Below, piece by piece: positions 1 through 10,720 of a DNA stretch of 64,000 nucleotides. Location of the stretch: contig CAUEEP010000899.1 in assembly GCA_958450365.1 (NCBI GenBank), positions 310,001 through 374,000 of the forward strand, given 5' to 3'. Each line of letters begins with the position of its first letter. The stretch's first letter is position 1. Below the pieces are notes generated by a model. It was not told the origin of the DNA and searched no databases. It worked only from the letters and a program-made list of their open reading frames with translations. Source of the DNA: Mesorhabditis belari. Its lineage: Eukaryota > Nematoda > Chromadorea > Rhabditida > Rhabditidae. A program made the translations under genes and the position numbers.

Positions 1-2
1 TG

Positions 3-335
3 GTTTTTAAGGGATATCTGAAAGGAGTGCCGCCGGTTGTGAAAATCTATCCGTCACTTCAGGTACCAGAAAAAAAAAGCAAGGAAAAGAAGAACGAGAA
101 AGCCCAACGTTTCAACTTAAAAATACAAATTCAAAATTTCAGAAAACAGAATACCGTATCAAACTATTGGGTTGGTGCATTGAAAACTGCCTTTGAACTA
201 AAATTTATTGAACATAAAACCATGAATTCATTCGAAATAATTTCCACTATTATTGACGACTTCTGCCCATTTTACAGGCAATTTGCGGATTCCCCTTTCG
301 TAGTAGGATTTTACATTGTTGCTTACAATTTATAG
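3..335 (+). other. Open frame at window edge, unrecognised
   Basis: An open frame runs from the window edge. The first twenty or so residues (FKGYLKGVPPVVKIYPSLQ) look more protein-like than the lysine-rich remainder, and a possible donor (GTACCA) follows that stretch, so this could be the end of an exon from a gene to the left. I recognise no family. The 3' part is AT-rich and may be non-coding. Confidence 0.15.
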
Positions 336-339
336 ATTG

Positions 340-1065
340 TTTTTCTTTTTCTTTTGGTTTATTTTATTTATTTAACTATTTACTTACTATTTTTTCTCAA
401 AAAATGCCTCTTTTTTAGCATGGCCAAGATGTCAGTGTACCGAGATGCGATCATTGACCTACACAAGCGTGACGTTCGATAGATATCTCTAGGCGATTGA
501 TAATACGCAAACAACTTTTTTTACAATGCGATCAAACGCTTTCAAGAGCTAGGAACAAATTCTGATCGTCCCGGACGTGGTCATAAAGCGACAAAGGCTA
601 ATATCAAAAAAGGTTCGAGATCAGCTACGCTTGAAAGCCACTCGATGGCAAAGAATATGGGAATTTCTCGAACTTCTATGGGCCGTATTGTCAAAAATCG
701 CCTTGAAATGAAAGCTTATAAGTTTTCCAAAAGCCAATTTCTTACGTCAACCAGCAAAAAGAAACGCGAGGATCGTTCCAACCAACTTTTGCTTCGCTTC
801 AATGGTATCGATGATCGGAACATTCTCTTCATCGATGAAAAAGTCTTTTTCTGTCAAACACTTTGTGAATCATCAAAACAATCGCATTTATACGAAGATT
901 CGATTTAACCAACCTGTGGTACGAGCAGCTTATCCCAAATTGTTGATGCTCTGGGCTGGTATCACCGCAGGCAGAAGGACTCCTCTGTTTTTTGTTCCTC
1001 AAGGAATCAAAGTGAATGCGACCAATTATTTGGATATTCTTAAGCAAGAAATACAAGAAATATAG
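340..1065 (+). pseudogene. Decayed Tc1/mariner transposase
   Basis: The segment opens with a leader shared with 5960-6116 and 8140-8293, then a start codon at 419 giving MAKMSVYRDAIIDLHKRDV followed by an in-frame stop. Fragments then match the usual nematode Tc1/mariner order: a helix-turn-helix (KRFQELGTNSDRPGRGHKA, MAKNMGISRTSMGRIVKNRL), the first catalytic Asp block (NILFIDEKVFF), then NNRIYTKIRFNQPVVRAAYP and LMLWAGITAGRRTPLFFVPQ. A shift from one frame to another occurs near 840-850, and the C-terminal catalytic part is missing after 1065. It is a dead 5' two-thirds of a transposase. Its start region was reused in the RING gene cluster downstream. Confidence 0.85.
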
Positions 1066-2100
1066 AAATTTAGCCCGCCTGCACCGGATGCCGGATTCGA
1101 CTATGCGCTGTCGCTAAACCACGAGCGGGAAAACCCCGGCCGTACCCAGTAGGCAACTTTCCCGCTCGTACTACATACAAACAAATCTCTGAAAGCTTTT
1201 GGGTTAACTGTTTGTTGCAATTTTCAATATCTAGCCTACGCTCCGTTTCCATCAATGTTCATGTCATCGAATTCATTTTTTTAAACTCCCACTGGTACTT
1301 TTAAACAACACTAAACGTATCGCATCTAAGAACGTCGGAGGCCTATAAAAGGCCTCGGATCCTCCCACAAAATCAGCTTTTTCTGTTTCTCTTCGCATAA
1401 AAAATTCCGCGGCGTTAAATTTTAATGCTTTAGTATTATTTTGTTTTCTCTTTTTATTTGAATGTTCTCGCACAAGTGTAAACCAGGACAAGTTCATTAC
1501 ACTTAAGGTTGAGTGGTATTACTCACGTCTCCTCTTCGCGGACGTAGTGAACCTGTCCTGGGTAGCACCTAAAGACCCATTAAAATTCAATTGTTTAGAT
1601 GGCATCGATGACACCACCGGAACCATTCGTGGATTGACAGTGTTTACGGTAGATACAAACGTTTAAAAGACCGAGAACAGCAACTGCAATTAAGTGAACT
1701 TTTCCCAGCCCCCGTGGGCTCTTCTCCGAATTGTCCATAATTTTTCTCTCGAAAAGGTTAAAGTTTTGAGGATCACATCGCTCATTTCCCATGAATTTGT
1801 ATGCCTGTGTTCTGGTTTAATGTTTTATGCTCTGAAAGAAAAAGTACAACAAATGCGATGCAATCAGGGATTTGTTAGTCGAGTTGAAATCGAAATGGTC
1901 GACCTTGTTTGTGGAGATCGAGGCTTGCTCAAACAGATCACATTCATCACACTGAATGAGTCATTTTATCGAACAATAAAGACGGGACTGCTCTGGGTGT
2001 TAATCAAAAGTGGGTATCAATTCTACAAATACAGTTGTTTTTTCAAGAATCAACTCAAATTCCAATCTTTCTTCACATCTTTTCAGTCATAAGCCCTCAC
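1066..2100. other. No recognisable gene
   Basis: Short open frames on both strands show no motif I recognise. A GC-rich patch at 1070-1165 and an AT-rich remainder suggest old repeats. A short minus-strand stretch near 1640-1730 reads like a membrane segment, but nothing supports it as an exon. Confidence 0.4.
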
Positions 2101-2102
2101 CT

Positions 2103-2889
2103 GGCTAAGAAGCAGAAGAAAAATAGTTGAACAAAAAGAATGATGGCCCAATAGACGGATAATAGATTATTGCCGAAGAACAGAGTGACAAGAATGGCAA
2201 AAGCTGGATAGAGCACAGTGCTGATGAGAGCGGTCAGAGAGTTCGACAACATCTAAACGAACATGGTGCTTTACGGAAAGAATGCGAAACCTGTATCATC
2301 AGCATTTTGTCAACACGTGAAACCTTTTTCCCTTGTCGTTTCAGCTGGAATTTTCAAATAAATCACGGCTAATTAAGCAAAAAATAACCAAAATATAGCC
2401 TCATATGGCAAAATTGACTTTGCTTTCTTAAAGTTCTAGTGAACCTTTCTCAAACGTCGATATGTCATCACATCAAGAGCACACATCATATAACATGGCA
2501 GTAGCACAATGTGATCATCAATGATTGAATGAACATTATCATTCAGCGAATCGCCAACCACGACTCTCAATTTCTCAAGGCCGATCCTCACCACATATGG
2601 CATCAACACTTGAACAAACGGCCATTTCTGTGTGTATCGAAAAAATGCCCCGTCGAATGAAATAGCAAAAAAACGACTCAATGAGATCATGTATTGGAAA
2701 TATTGAGCTATTTCGTAGAAGCCATAATCCAAAACGAGGAAATGATAGATGGAAGTGAGTGTGGTCGAGAGCTCTGTTGAACATCCGAATCCTGGCGACA
2801 AATAGGAGGTCAATAGATGACAGCATCGAGGCATCGCATAGCTGATCGTGTAAACGAGTTTGTTGATGCTTTCGGCCGTGGCCAGCCAC
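2103..2889 (-). pseudogene. 7TM chemoreceptor (Srv/Srx-like) exons, probably a gene fragment
   Basis: The minus-strand frame ending at 2436 contains hydrophobic segments and the block YFQYMISLSRFFAISF, the TM3-end pattern (SLxRFFAI) of nematode serpentine chemoreceptors of the Srv/Srx type. It continues to CYMMCALDVMTYRRLRK, a TM5/cytoplasmic boundary. A second exon at about 2256-2105 encodes TALISTVLYPAFAILVTLFF and VYWAIILFVQLFFFCFLAR, two more membrane helices, ending at a GT donor. The expected N-terminal helices and C-terminus are not found next to these exons, and a mariner-derived element abuts at 2967. It is either a pseudogene or a partial gene. Family assignment rests on the pattern only. 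Confidence 0.5.
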
Positions 2890-2966
2890 CTAAGCCATTT
2901 CGACTACTTTGTACTCTGCAGGGTGGCTGAAGTCTATTGTTTTTCGTTTCTTAGTTTTTTTGCCCA

Positions 2967-3484
2967 CAGGATGGCCCATAATTATAAGTGCAAATAAAAA
3001 GCTTTGTAGGTAGACAAAAACTTTTTTGTTTTTAAATCTTTATTTGATATCAATGAGCAACAAATTAACAATTAAATTCAAAGCGATCACCATTTTTAGC
3101 CGAGCACGCTGTCAAGCGTTTTGGGCGTCCATGGTGGCGACCAAGTAAGTTCACCCCAGACTTTCAGGAGACTTTTCTTCAAACTTTCAACATTTTTATG
3201 AGGTTTTGAGTAGGCTTTTGCCTCAAGGACGGACCAGACAGAATAATCTATTGGATTGAGATCTGGCGAGCTGGGTGGCCATTCAGAAAAAGAGATGAAA
3301 TCGGGAAGCTTCACTTCGCAAATCTTGAACTCCTTGCTTTATGGGCTGGAGTTCCGTCTTGTTGGAATGTCCAAAAATGATTTTTCAAATGCTTTTGAAG
3401 TGCAAATTTCAACTTTGAGCAGATCAAGATAGTTGCTAATAATAGATAATAAGCCACTGCATCTATAGTTATGGGGCACCCTGT
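2967..3484 (-). mobile_element. Internally deleted mariner element keeping the transposase C-terminus
   Basis: The ends are matching inverted repeats: CAGGATGGCCCATAATTATA on the left, and CCATAACTATAG within CAGGGTGCCCCATAAC read on the minus strand from 3484. Between them the minus strand encodes HFWTFQQDGTPAHKA and SEWPPSSPDLNPIDYSVWSV, the second Asp/Glu catalytic block of a Tc1/mariner transposase, ending near 3099. The 5' TIR joins almost directly to the C-terminal half, so the N-terminal DNA-binding half is deleted. The same structure recurs at about 34889-36183 and, decayed, at 19643-21000, so this deletion derivative seems to have amplified. Confidence 0.8.
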
Positions 3485-3539
3485 ATAAGCGACGCTAGAT
3501 GCATCAAAAATTTGGAAAAGGTGTGGTACCACTTCCCAA

Positions 3540-4440
3540 AATTATGATATCGTATTGCTAGAGATTATTCTAACTTTAAATTGACGATACATACCGGATT
3601 GGTCTTGACAAATATTCATTTGAGGCCGAGGCAAAAGCTGCGATTGGGAAAATGAAAATACTGAGAACAACGGACTAAATTTGAATTGAAAGACTCACAC
3701 AAAGAACATTTCTTGCCGACATACCAAAAAAGAAGAAAAGAAGATGTATTTGTTGATGTCGTTCACCAATATCAAATTGACATCAACTTGGAAGATGTGC
3801 CAATTTTGAGCCGAACAATAATCCAAAACGATATGGATTACTGTAAACGATATGGATTCTTGCATTTCTCATTCACCTAATCTCAAATACCTTCCAAAGC
3901 TAAAGTCAATCCCAAAACAATAAAGAAATCACGAAATCGATCGAGAAAGAGAAGAAAGCGCATCGAATCAAATATTTTGTTGAAAGAAATTGGCTAAATT
4001 TTCTCATGAAAGCCCTTTCATACGAATGATAATATGCATGAGAAAATCTTAACAAAATTGTACTTGATTGAATAGTTGCTCTTTGTCTGAGGAAGTTTCC
4101 GAGAGGCCTAAAGTCTGATGGATCTTTTTGAACTGGAAAGAAAAATAACAAATCTCAAAAACAATCATTAGCTGGCACTGTGTAGATTAAGACATCCAAA
4201 AAGAAAGAGTCAGTAATGAATGAGCTCAAAACAGAATCCTAATCTCATTTTACTAAAGTTGCACGAGTATCAACGATTGTTATTGTTCTGATTGAAGCCC
4301 TGACGAGGTTTCTTCTCTTCAACGATCTCCAACCATTCTTAGCTCAATCATCTCATTTTTGTCTGTTCTGATTTGGCTGGAAAGACAAAATAATCCACAT
4401 GAAGTGAACTCTTTTTGAGGTAAATTTAGACATTGAAAGC
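3540..4440. other. No supported gene
   Basis: A 64-codon plus frame at 3686-3880 and an 81-codon minus frame at 3906-4151 have no recognisable motif or convincing splice context. Much of the stretch is low-complexity or AT-rich. Confidence 0.35.
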
Positions 4441-4547
4441 AGCTTTGTATGTGATGTTTGGAATCCCGAGGCACACGCCAACAATGGCACCAATAAGCCA
4501 GCCAAGCATTTGACGGATTTCTTTCTAAATTTGAATGTTGTAATCAA

Positions 4548-5098
4548 TTTACCGATAGCGATTTACCGGCAAAAATGTGAATACAATTCTTTGAACATCC
4601 TGCTTGGACATATTCCGTTTTCAAATTTGGTTTGTGCATAAGCCTTTCATAAATGTTTGAACTGTAAGGGCAAAGCGTTGATTCTCGTCTCCCAAACGCT
4701 ACGGGGCTGCCGCTTGAAGGAGTCGATCTAATTTTTTCGACTTCCTCCGCAGCTCCAAAGTGCTCTTTGGCCAAATCAACAGCCATTCTTAAAAAGATCA
4801 AATCACTAGAAACCAAGTCAGGCGCATGCTGGAGAGCTTCCAAGCCTAAAGTCTTCAGTCTTTCCTAAATCAAGTTTGCAATATGTTATCATGTTTCAAA
4901 ATAACTTTGCTCATGGTTGGCCTCTTTTTACACTTCAGAAGCGACTCGATCCAATTGATCAACGTCTAGGGATGCCTTGATAGTTGTCCCTTCTAGCAAC
5001 TTCCAGTAAATAACTCCTTCTCTCCCACCAAATACATAACATGATCATCTTCTGGTGAATTTCGGGCCTGGGATCGGGCTTTGGTTTTTCACCTGGAG
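4548..5098 (-). pseudogene. Decayed mariner transposase (C-terminal half)
   Basis: Read on the minus strand, the segment starts with PDPRPEIHQKMIMLCIWW, the mariner block before the second catalytic Asp (usually a Lys-rich run then VWWD). After a frame change it gives GVIYWKLLEGTTIKA and LDVDQLDRVASE. From 4860 it reads LKTLGLEALQHAP, DLVSSDLIFLRMAVDLAKEH and FGAAEEVEK, matching the mariner pattern of a Pro-rich block, SD.hLFrs and EEVE. Several frame changes and the loss of the key HPPYSPDL residues show it is dead. Immediately downstream (4437-4530) a short minus exon-like stretch (LGWLIGAIVGVCLGIPNITY then a stop) is hydrophobic and unexplained. Confidence 0.7.
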
Positions 5099-5319
5099 CA
5101 ATTCATTGTTTATGTCTCCAAAATTTGACATAGGTTTCCAATTTTTCCGAAAAAGATCAAAAGTGATAACACGAGAGTAGATACAGACAGCTACTTACAT
5201 TTCATGAGAGTTAAATTCCTATTCTTTCCCAGGAACGGCGCGCTTTCTAAAGCGTGGATGCGCTACCGTACCCCGCACAAAAATCCTTTTTGCCATTCCT
5301 GTCATTTTTCCGCATTTCA

Positions 5320-5624
5320 TGATGGAATCTTTATCCAGCTTTTACGCAGATTACCGCTAAGTTTTCTACCCCCTTCGTAAAATTTATTGTTTTTGGAGCG
5401 CGTTTTTACGGTACTCTCTCTCTTTTCTCTCTCTTTTATATTATTTGCCCATATTTGGTTGTTTAAATTTCTAATACGGTTTTATTTCGTTTTCTTTTCG
5501 GTTCCTTCCACTCCATTTTTCTGAATCCGTTCACACATGCCGTATAAACTCAACTTAACCGATTCCTTTTAACTAAAACGCAAATCTAAATAATCTGCCA
5601 CGGCGCGAGCTTGTTATTTCGTGG
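5320..5624. repeat. 300-bp direct repeat, copy 1 (copy 2 at 6503-6813)
   Basis: Both copies run from GATGGAATCT(TT)ATCCAGC to CTGCCACGGCGCGAGCTTGT, including a CT-rich stretch and TATTATTTGCCCATA. Copy 2 lies just upstream of the RING copy whose first exon is at 7043, and copy 1 just upstream of an exon-4 fragment. The repeat may be the ancestral 5' flank or promoter of the RING genes, duplicated with them. That role is inferred. Confidence 0.7.
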
Positions 5625-5760
5625 ACATATAGTGTGTGATGGACGTTTTACCGAAAGGGTCGGTTTGAGCCCCTATTCCATCTTGAAGCACAGTTACAAA
5701 TGTCCACTGTGCCAAGCCAATAGTAATTATTCCAAGAGATCCTGGGAAAATCGGGCTGAA
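5625..5760 (+). pseudogene. RING gene exon-4 fragment (copy A, truncated)
   Basis: The frame gives YSILKHSYKCPLCQANSNYS then KRSWEN, matching the distal half of the second RING finger in the intact copy (NSIFKYCLVCPQCKLNVSYA then QESWEN). The proximal half (CPIC...CGHGIC) is missing, replaced by the 300-bp repeat. This is a remnant of a tandem copy upstream of the partial copy at 6117. Confidence 0.75.
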
Positions 5761-5959
5761 AATGAAATGAATCGGGTTGATTCATTCCGATTCATTTCAT
5801 TTTCAGTCCGATTGAAGCTGGAATCCAACTTCAAATTCAAACCGGCCCTTTGGGTAAAACATCCATTACACACAGTAAAGTCTTTTTTTCTTCTAAAAAG
5901 CTTAAAATCTCGTATTTTACTGAGTTTCAACCTCTTCATCCTTTTTTGGTTGTTTTATC

Positions 5960-6116
5960 TGTAGAGGGTTGTCCAGGTTTAGGGAGACTGGGGGTTTCTT
6001 TGATATTGCATATTTTTGCTTTCAACCTATATATAGTTTTTATCTTTCTTTTCGTTTATTTTATTGATTTAACTATTTACTTACTATTTTTCCTGAAAAA
6101 AATATCTCTCTTTAGA
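5960..6116 (+). repeat. Mariner 5' leader inserted before RING exon 1 (also at 8140-8293)
   Basis: This AT-rich leader (tatatag..TTCGTTTATTTT...AACTATTTACTTACTATTTTT) immediately precedes the MAKKSVYRDA start in both RING copies. It is also present at about 330-418, in front of the decayed transposase. It therefore brings transposon promoter/leader sequence plus start codon to the gene. The older copy at 7043 lacks it. Confidence 0.75.
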
Positions 6117-6484
6117 ATGGCCAAGAAGTCAGTGTACCGAGATGCGATCATCGACCTACACAAGCATGACGTTTTGGCTTTCAAATTCGTCTTCAGATCG
6201 CTCAATTGTGCACTCTGTTCAACGCCGTGTAAGTTTTGCTTTGAATTCAAAGCTCATTATTTTTTTATTAACTTATTGTAACAAAAATGCGCAGAATTGT
6301 ATTTCAGACTCAAAAATGGCAAATGAAGTGCATACACCGACACAAACTTGTTGTTCTGATATTCAAGCAGCGTGCATGAAATGTCATGAAGAACAACGAG
6401 CAATAGCCCCAGCGTTTCGAGCACATCAATGCAAAGCTGTGAATTGTTTCGATTACTGGACGGAGCGTTCATATTGCTTGATGG
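6117..6484 (+). pseudogene. RING gene copy A, exons 1-2 only
   Basis: Exon 1 (6117-6228) starts with 19 mariner-derived residues (MAKKSVYRDAIIDLHKHDV), then FKFVFRSLNCALCSTP, ending in phase 1 at a GTAAG donor. Exon 2 (6308-6484) gives the rest of a RING-like finger: TCCSDIQAACMKCHEEQR and HQCKAVNCFDYW, ending at GTGAG. The same two-exon layout and lengths (exon 2 is 177 nt) occur in copies B and C. Downstream exons are replaced by the 300-bp repeat, so no complete protein is possible here. Confidence 0.7.
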
Positions 6485-7042
6485 GTGAGGAAACCTAGAA
6501 GTGATGGAATCTATCCAGCTTTTACGCCGAGTGCCGCTAAATTTTCTTCTCCGTTCGTAAAATTTATTGCTTTTGTAGCGCGTTTTTACGGGACTCTCTC
6601 TTTTCCCTCGTTCGTTCCCTCTCTTTTATATTATTTGCCCATAGTTTGTTGTTTAAATTTCTAATACGATTTTATTTAATTTTCTTTTCGGCTTCATCCA
6701 CTCCATTGTTCTGAATCCGTTCATACATGCCGTATAAACTCAACTTAACCAATTCCTTTTAGATAAAACGCAATTCTAAATAATCTGCCACGGCGCGAGC
6801 TTGTTATTTCGTCTTGGGTTTCGTGTGAAATCATTTTAGAAAAGGATTGTAACGTCTAAATGCGTTAGATAAGGGAGCTAGTTACTAACTTGGACAAACA
6901 GCAGAATTTATTCATCTCAACACCTCTTTAATTCTTCATTTTTGCAATATTTTATCTACCAGGAATTGCAGTTTTGTTCCTTTGCCACTTTGCTTGTTTT
7001 TATCTTAGTTTAGTCGTCGAACATTTCAATTATCAATCAAGA

Positions 7043-8085
7043 ATGCTCACCTCGACTCAACAAATCTTCAAGTCTCTCAATTGTCCCAAATGCGACACAC
7101 CATGTGAGTTGGTTTTGAACCAAATTAATTAGGCTAACTCAATTCGAACCATTTCTGGAGTATTTTCAACATATTTCAAGTAGTACTACAGCGCATCTAC
7201 TTGCTTTCCAAGTATAATCGGCTTTGAGATAGTGTTTTCTTGGCTAGAGTACGTCAGACTAGGCAAATTATCGGCTAGAATCATCAAAAGCCCTTGAAGC
7301 TGGTGCATTTAAACGAGCCTCCAGGAATATCCCAAGAATGCTCCAAACCCAAAACTTTAAAGCCAGCTCAGGTCAGGCCAAAATTTGCCAAATACAGTTT
7401 GTACTTTAAAACTTTTGAAGTACACAAAATGGGATGTAAATGGGATGTATTAAAAATGATACAAGTTTCTGTCACGCAATTACATTTTTTAGACTCGAAG
7501 ACGGCAGGCGCAGAGAATACAGCAGCGCAGACTAATTGCCTTGCTATTCAAGAAATTTGTAGGGGATGTTACGAAAAGCAAAGAAAAATCGGTCGAGCAA
7601 ATCCAGTGCATCAACGCGGTGAATGGGGTTGTTTTAATTGCGAGCCAACTCCATCGTATTACTTAATGGGTAAGATTTTTTAAACAGCAAGCATAAAAAG
7701 CAAGCAAAAAATGTAATTGCGTGACAGAAACTTGTATCATTTTTAATAAGCAATTACATCCCATTTTGTGTACTTATGAAACCTTCTTTAAGAGCTGCTC
7801 TCAAGTGGGGCTTTCGTATTGGATCAGCAAGGGAAAGGATATGTGCAAACGACCTAATCAATCACAATGCCGGAATTCCCGATTTGCCATGGGGAATGTG
7901 GGTGATGATTGGTTTTAAGAAAGCAACACAAGTTTAGATTCGTTGAGAGACGCCAAAAGTGAGCCATTTAGTCTCCATTGTGAACATTGTGGAAGGGCCG
8001 GTTTGAACCCGAATTCCATCTTCAAGGACAGTGGCAAATGCCCACTGTGCCAAGCGAATAGTAATTATTCCAAGACATCGTGAGA
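7043..8085 (+). pseudogene. RING gene copy B (ancestral start, disabled)
   Basis: Exon 1 (7043-7103) reads MLTSTQQIFKSLNCPKCDTP with no transposon residues, so it probably shows the original N-terminus. Exon 2 (7493-7669) is the first RING-like finger (CLAIQEICRGCYEKQRK). Exon 3 (about 7789-7896) carries an in-frame stop: the CAA of the TTQSIT block in copy C is TAA here. The first RING2 Cys is also lost (EFPIC for ECPIC). Exon 4 (about 7940-8085) keeps GKCPLCQANSNYSKTS then a stop. It is disabled by at least these two changes. Exon 2 sits between 65-70 bp inverted repeats. Confidence 0.75.
7421..7778. repeat. Inverted repeats flanking RING copy B exon 2
   Basis: The left arm at 7421-7487 (AAGTACACAAAATGGGATGT ... 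TTTCTGTCACGCAATTACAT) is near-perfectly complementary to the right arm at 7712-7778. The 177-nt exon 2 lies in the loop, with its acceptor only about 6 nt from the left arm and its donor 42 nt before the right arm. Copies A and C lack these repeats. Either a MITE pair inserted around the exon or a transposon captured it. Confidence 0.8.
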
Positions 8086-8293
8086 AAATCCGATCTTACT
8101 GATTTTCAACCTACTCATTCATTTTTTGGTTGTTTTAGCTGTACAGTTGTCCAGGATTACGGAGGCTAGGGGTTTCTTTTATATAACACATTTTTGCCTA
8201 CAACCTATATATAGTTTTTGTCTTTCTTTTCGTTTATTTTTTTTATTTAACTATTTACTTACTATTTTTTCTCAAAAAATGTCTCGCTTTAGA

Positions 8294-10720
8294 ATGGCCA
8301 AGAAGTCAGTGTACCGAGATGCGACCGAGGCTTTCAAATTCGTCTTCAAATCGCTCAATTGTGCACTCTGTTCGACCCCATGTAAGTTTTGCTTTAAATT
8401 CAAAGCTCATTATTTTTTTATTAACTGATTGTAACAAAAATGTACAGAATTGTATTTCAGACTCAAAAACGGCAAATGAAGTAAATACACCGACACAAAC
8501 TCTTTGTTATGATATTCAAGCAGTGTGCATGAAATGTCATGAAGAACAACGAGCAATAGCGCCAGCCATTCGAGCACATCAATGCAAAGGCCGCGATTGT
8601 TTCGAGTACAAGAGGTGTCCTTCATATTGCTTGATGGGTGAGTAAACTTGAAAGTAATCAAAGAAAAACGAACACAATCAGATTGCTTTAGAATTGCTCT
8701 CAAGTGGGTGCTTTACGTTGGATCAAAATTTGATGGGATACGTTCAAACAACTCAATCAATCACAATTCCTGAGTGTCCGATTTGTAATGAAGAATGTGG
8801 GTGATTTCATTGTACACTTAGAAAATGATGAAACATTAGACTCAATCGAAAACTCACAAAGAGAACCATTCATCCTCTACTGTGGCCACGGGATATGTAA
8901 TGGGTGTTTTGCTAAAATGTCTAAACCCAGAACCAATTCGATCTTCAAATATTGTCTCGTATGTCCACAATGCAAACTAAACGTTTCTTATGCTCAAGAA
9001 TCATGGGAGAATCCATTGAAAAGTTGGTTGTTTTTATATCATCTTTGAATTAGTTCGAAACCATCGGTTTTTTCCAAACCAATCTCAAGACATCTTAGGA
9101 AAATCGGCTTAAAAGTTCGTTTTGGAAAGTGACAACTATTAGCAATATTAATACTAAAACATTGATCAATATAGCCTTTCTGCGAGAACTTTACGAGAAA
9201 TCGGCGCAAAAAGATGATGAAATGAAAAGCATTTGTGAAGATTGTAGAAAAGAGGTTTGATTGAGATTCCGGTTGAAGAAAAGATTCTTTAGGTGCCTCT
9301 CCTCGAAATGTTTCAATGCATGGATTGTGGGGATAAAATGGTAGATGAATTATGATTAAATCAAAAACGAGATCACTGCAGTTATGCCCTCGATGTTCTT
9401 GCAAGAATCATCGTCTTCATCAGATTATCGATCTTGAAGTTGTGGAGGTTGGCATAATTTAAGAGCTTCCTGGAGTAAATTGTACTAGCGTTTCAGGTGA
9501 AGAAACTGGGGAAAGTGGCTCGCGAAACGATCATGACACAAATTGGGGCCTACAATGTCTGTTTCCCGGAACTTCAATCGGATTTGATCAAGAATTTGAC
9601 TGAGTGCCAAAAGGTGAAAACTTTGATTAGAAGAAGTTGATGAGCCTGTGTTTTCAGAAAATTCTCAGTCGAGCCGATCAACTCGGTTACCTCAATGGAT
9701 TTGCAAAAGCAAAGGAGCAACAGGAGGCTTGCATGTGAGTTTTTAGGCGGTCAAATTAATCAAGATTGCACATAAAACAAGAAGTTTTGATTACTGTAAC
9801 TTTTTCCGAGAGTTTGTCAAGCTAGAGGTTCCACCTCGCACAACGGGTACGACGAACTGTAAAAATAAAAGTCGTAGTACTCGAAAATCCAAACAATGGC
9901 TTTTTAAAGTTGCTACCCAGCTAGCATAAGAAACATTCTTTCATGGAAATCCTTCTGCTGGAAAAAAGGTTATTTCAATGAACTTTTACACAGCACAACG
10001 CTATTGCAATTTGTCCAATATAAATGAGATAGAGATTGGTTTTATACGGATTTATAAAAAAAAGCGATCACTTTTCACGTCACAACGTTTTTCAATCGTT
10101 TTCTCGACTCATTTTGTGATTAACAATTTCATTTGCCAATTTGCTGTAAGGACTTAATGCTCTGTAGAAGTTTCTTTTCAACGTGCCGCAACAAATTCGA
10201 GACGGAAGGAGAATCTGCGGTCTCCAGATTATGCTGTGTAAAATTGAAATAACTTTTTTTCAAGTAAAAAGATTTCTATAAAAGAATGTTTTTTATGCTA
10301 GCTGGATAGCAACTTTAAAAAGTCATTGTTTGGATTTCTGCGTTCTACGATTTTAATTTCGTACTCGATGTGCCCCAGGCCAGGCACAGGCTAGCTATGT
10401 TCTCCCACTGTTAACAGGAAATATCCCAAAAGCTTTTTCTATTCTTATTGTTCATTTTGAGGGCATTTGGCGAGAGATTCGCGAAGATTTACAAGAAATA
10501 TTTGGGTGAATTGCGGTCAGTCAACACCGGTATTGAGGTGGGTGCATTTGACATAGGGAATTAGTTTTAAAATTGAGTCAATCAAATCCATGTAACACTC
10601 GATTTCTATTCAAAACTCTCAACCTGTTGTTTACATATTATCTGAATTCAAAAATGGTCAAATTGACAAAACTAAACGATTCAGAAGCTCATCGATGACA
10701 TCAACGAGTCGCCGAAGTGA
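8294..10720 (+). CDS. RING/B-box (TRIM-like) protein with mariner-derived N-terminus
   Basis: Eleven exons join in phase: 8294-8381, 8461-8637, 8692-8796, 8840-9022, 9175-9254, 9293-9340, 9382-9447, 9497-9613, 9658-9734, 10462-10537, 10685-10720, giving about 350 residues. Residues 1-10 (MAKKSVYRDA) match the mariner start at 419. Then come a RING-like Cys cluster (NCALCSTP, LCYDIQAVCMKCHEEQ, HQCKGRDCF), a C3HC4 RING (ECPICNEEYS, LYCGHGICNGCF, CLVCPQCK), a B-box-like finger (ICEDCRKE, FQCMDCGDKMLCPRCSC, KNHRLHQ) and a helical region. This order is that of TRIM-type E3 ubiquitin ligases. Ligase activity is inferred from the fold only. The roughly 0.73-kb intron 9 contains a foldback element. 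The last exons also occur in extra copies downstream. Confidence 0.75.
9848..10370. mobile_element. Foldback element in RING gene intron
   Basis: About 140 bp at 9848-9990 are the reverse complement of 10228-10370 (both contain AATCCAAACAATG and GCTACCCAGCTAGC / GCTAGCTGGATAGC). No coding sequence is evident. A second full copy is at about 12460-13090 in the inverted segment, and half a copy at 13330-13480. Confidence 0.7.

Noticed and set aside
8410..8703. 97-codon minus-strand frame
   Set aside because: Antisense to RING exon 2; the plus-strand Cys pattern and splice sites are convincing.
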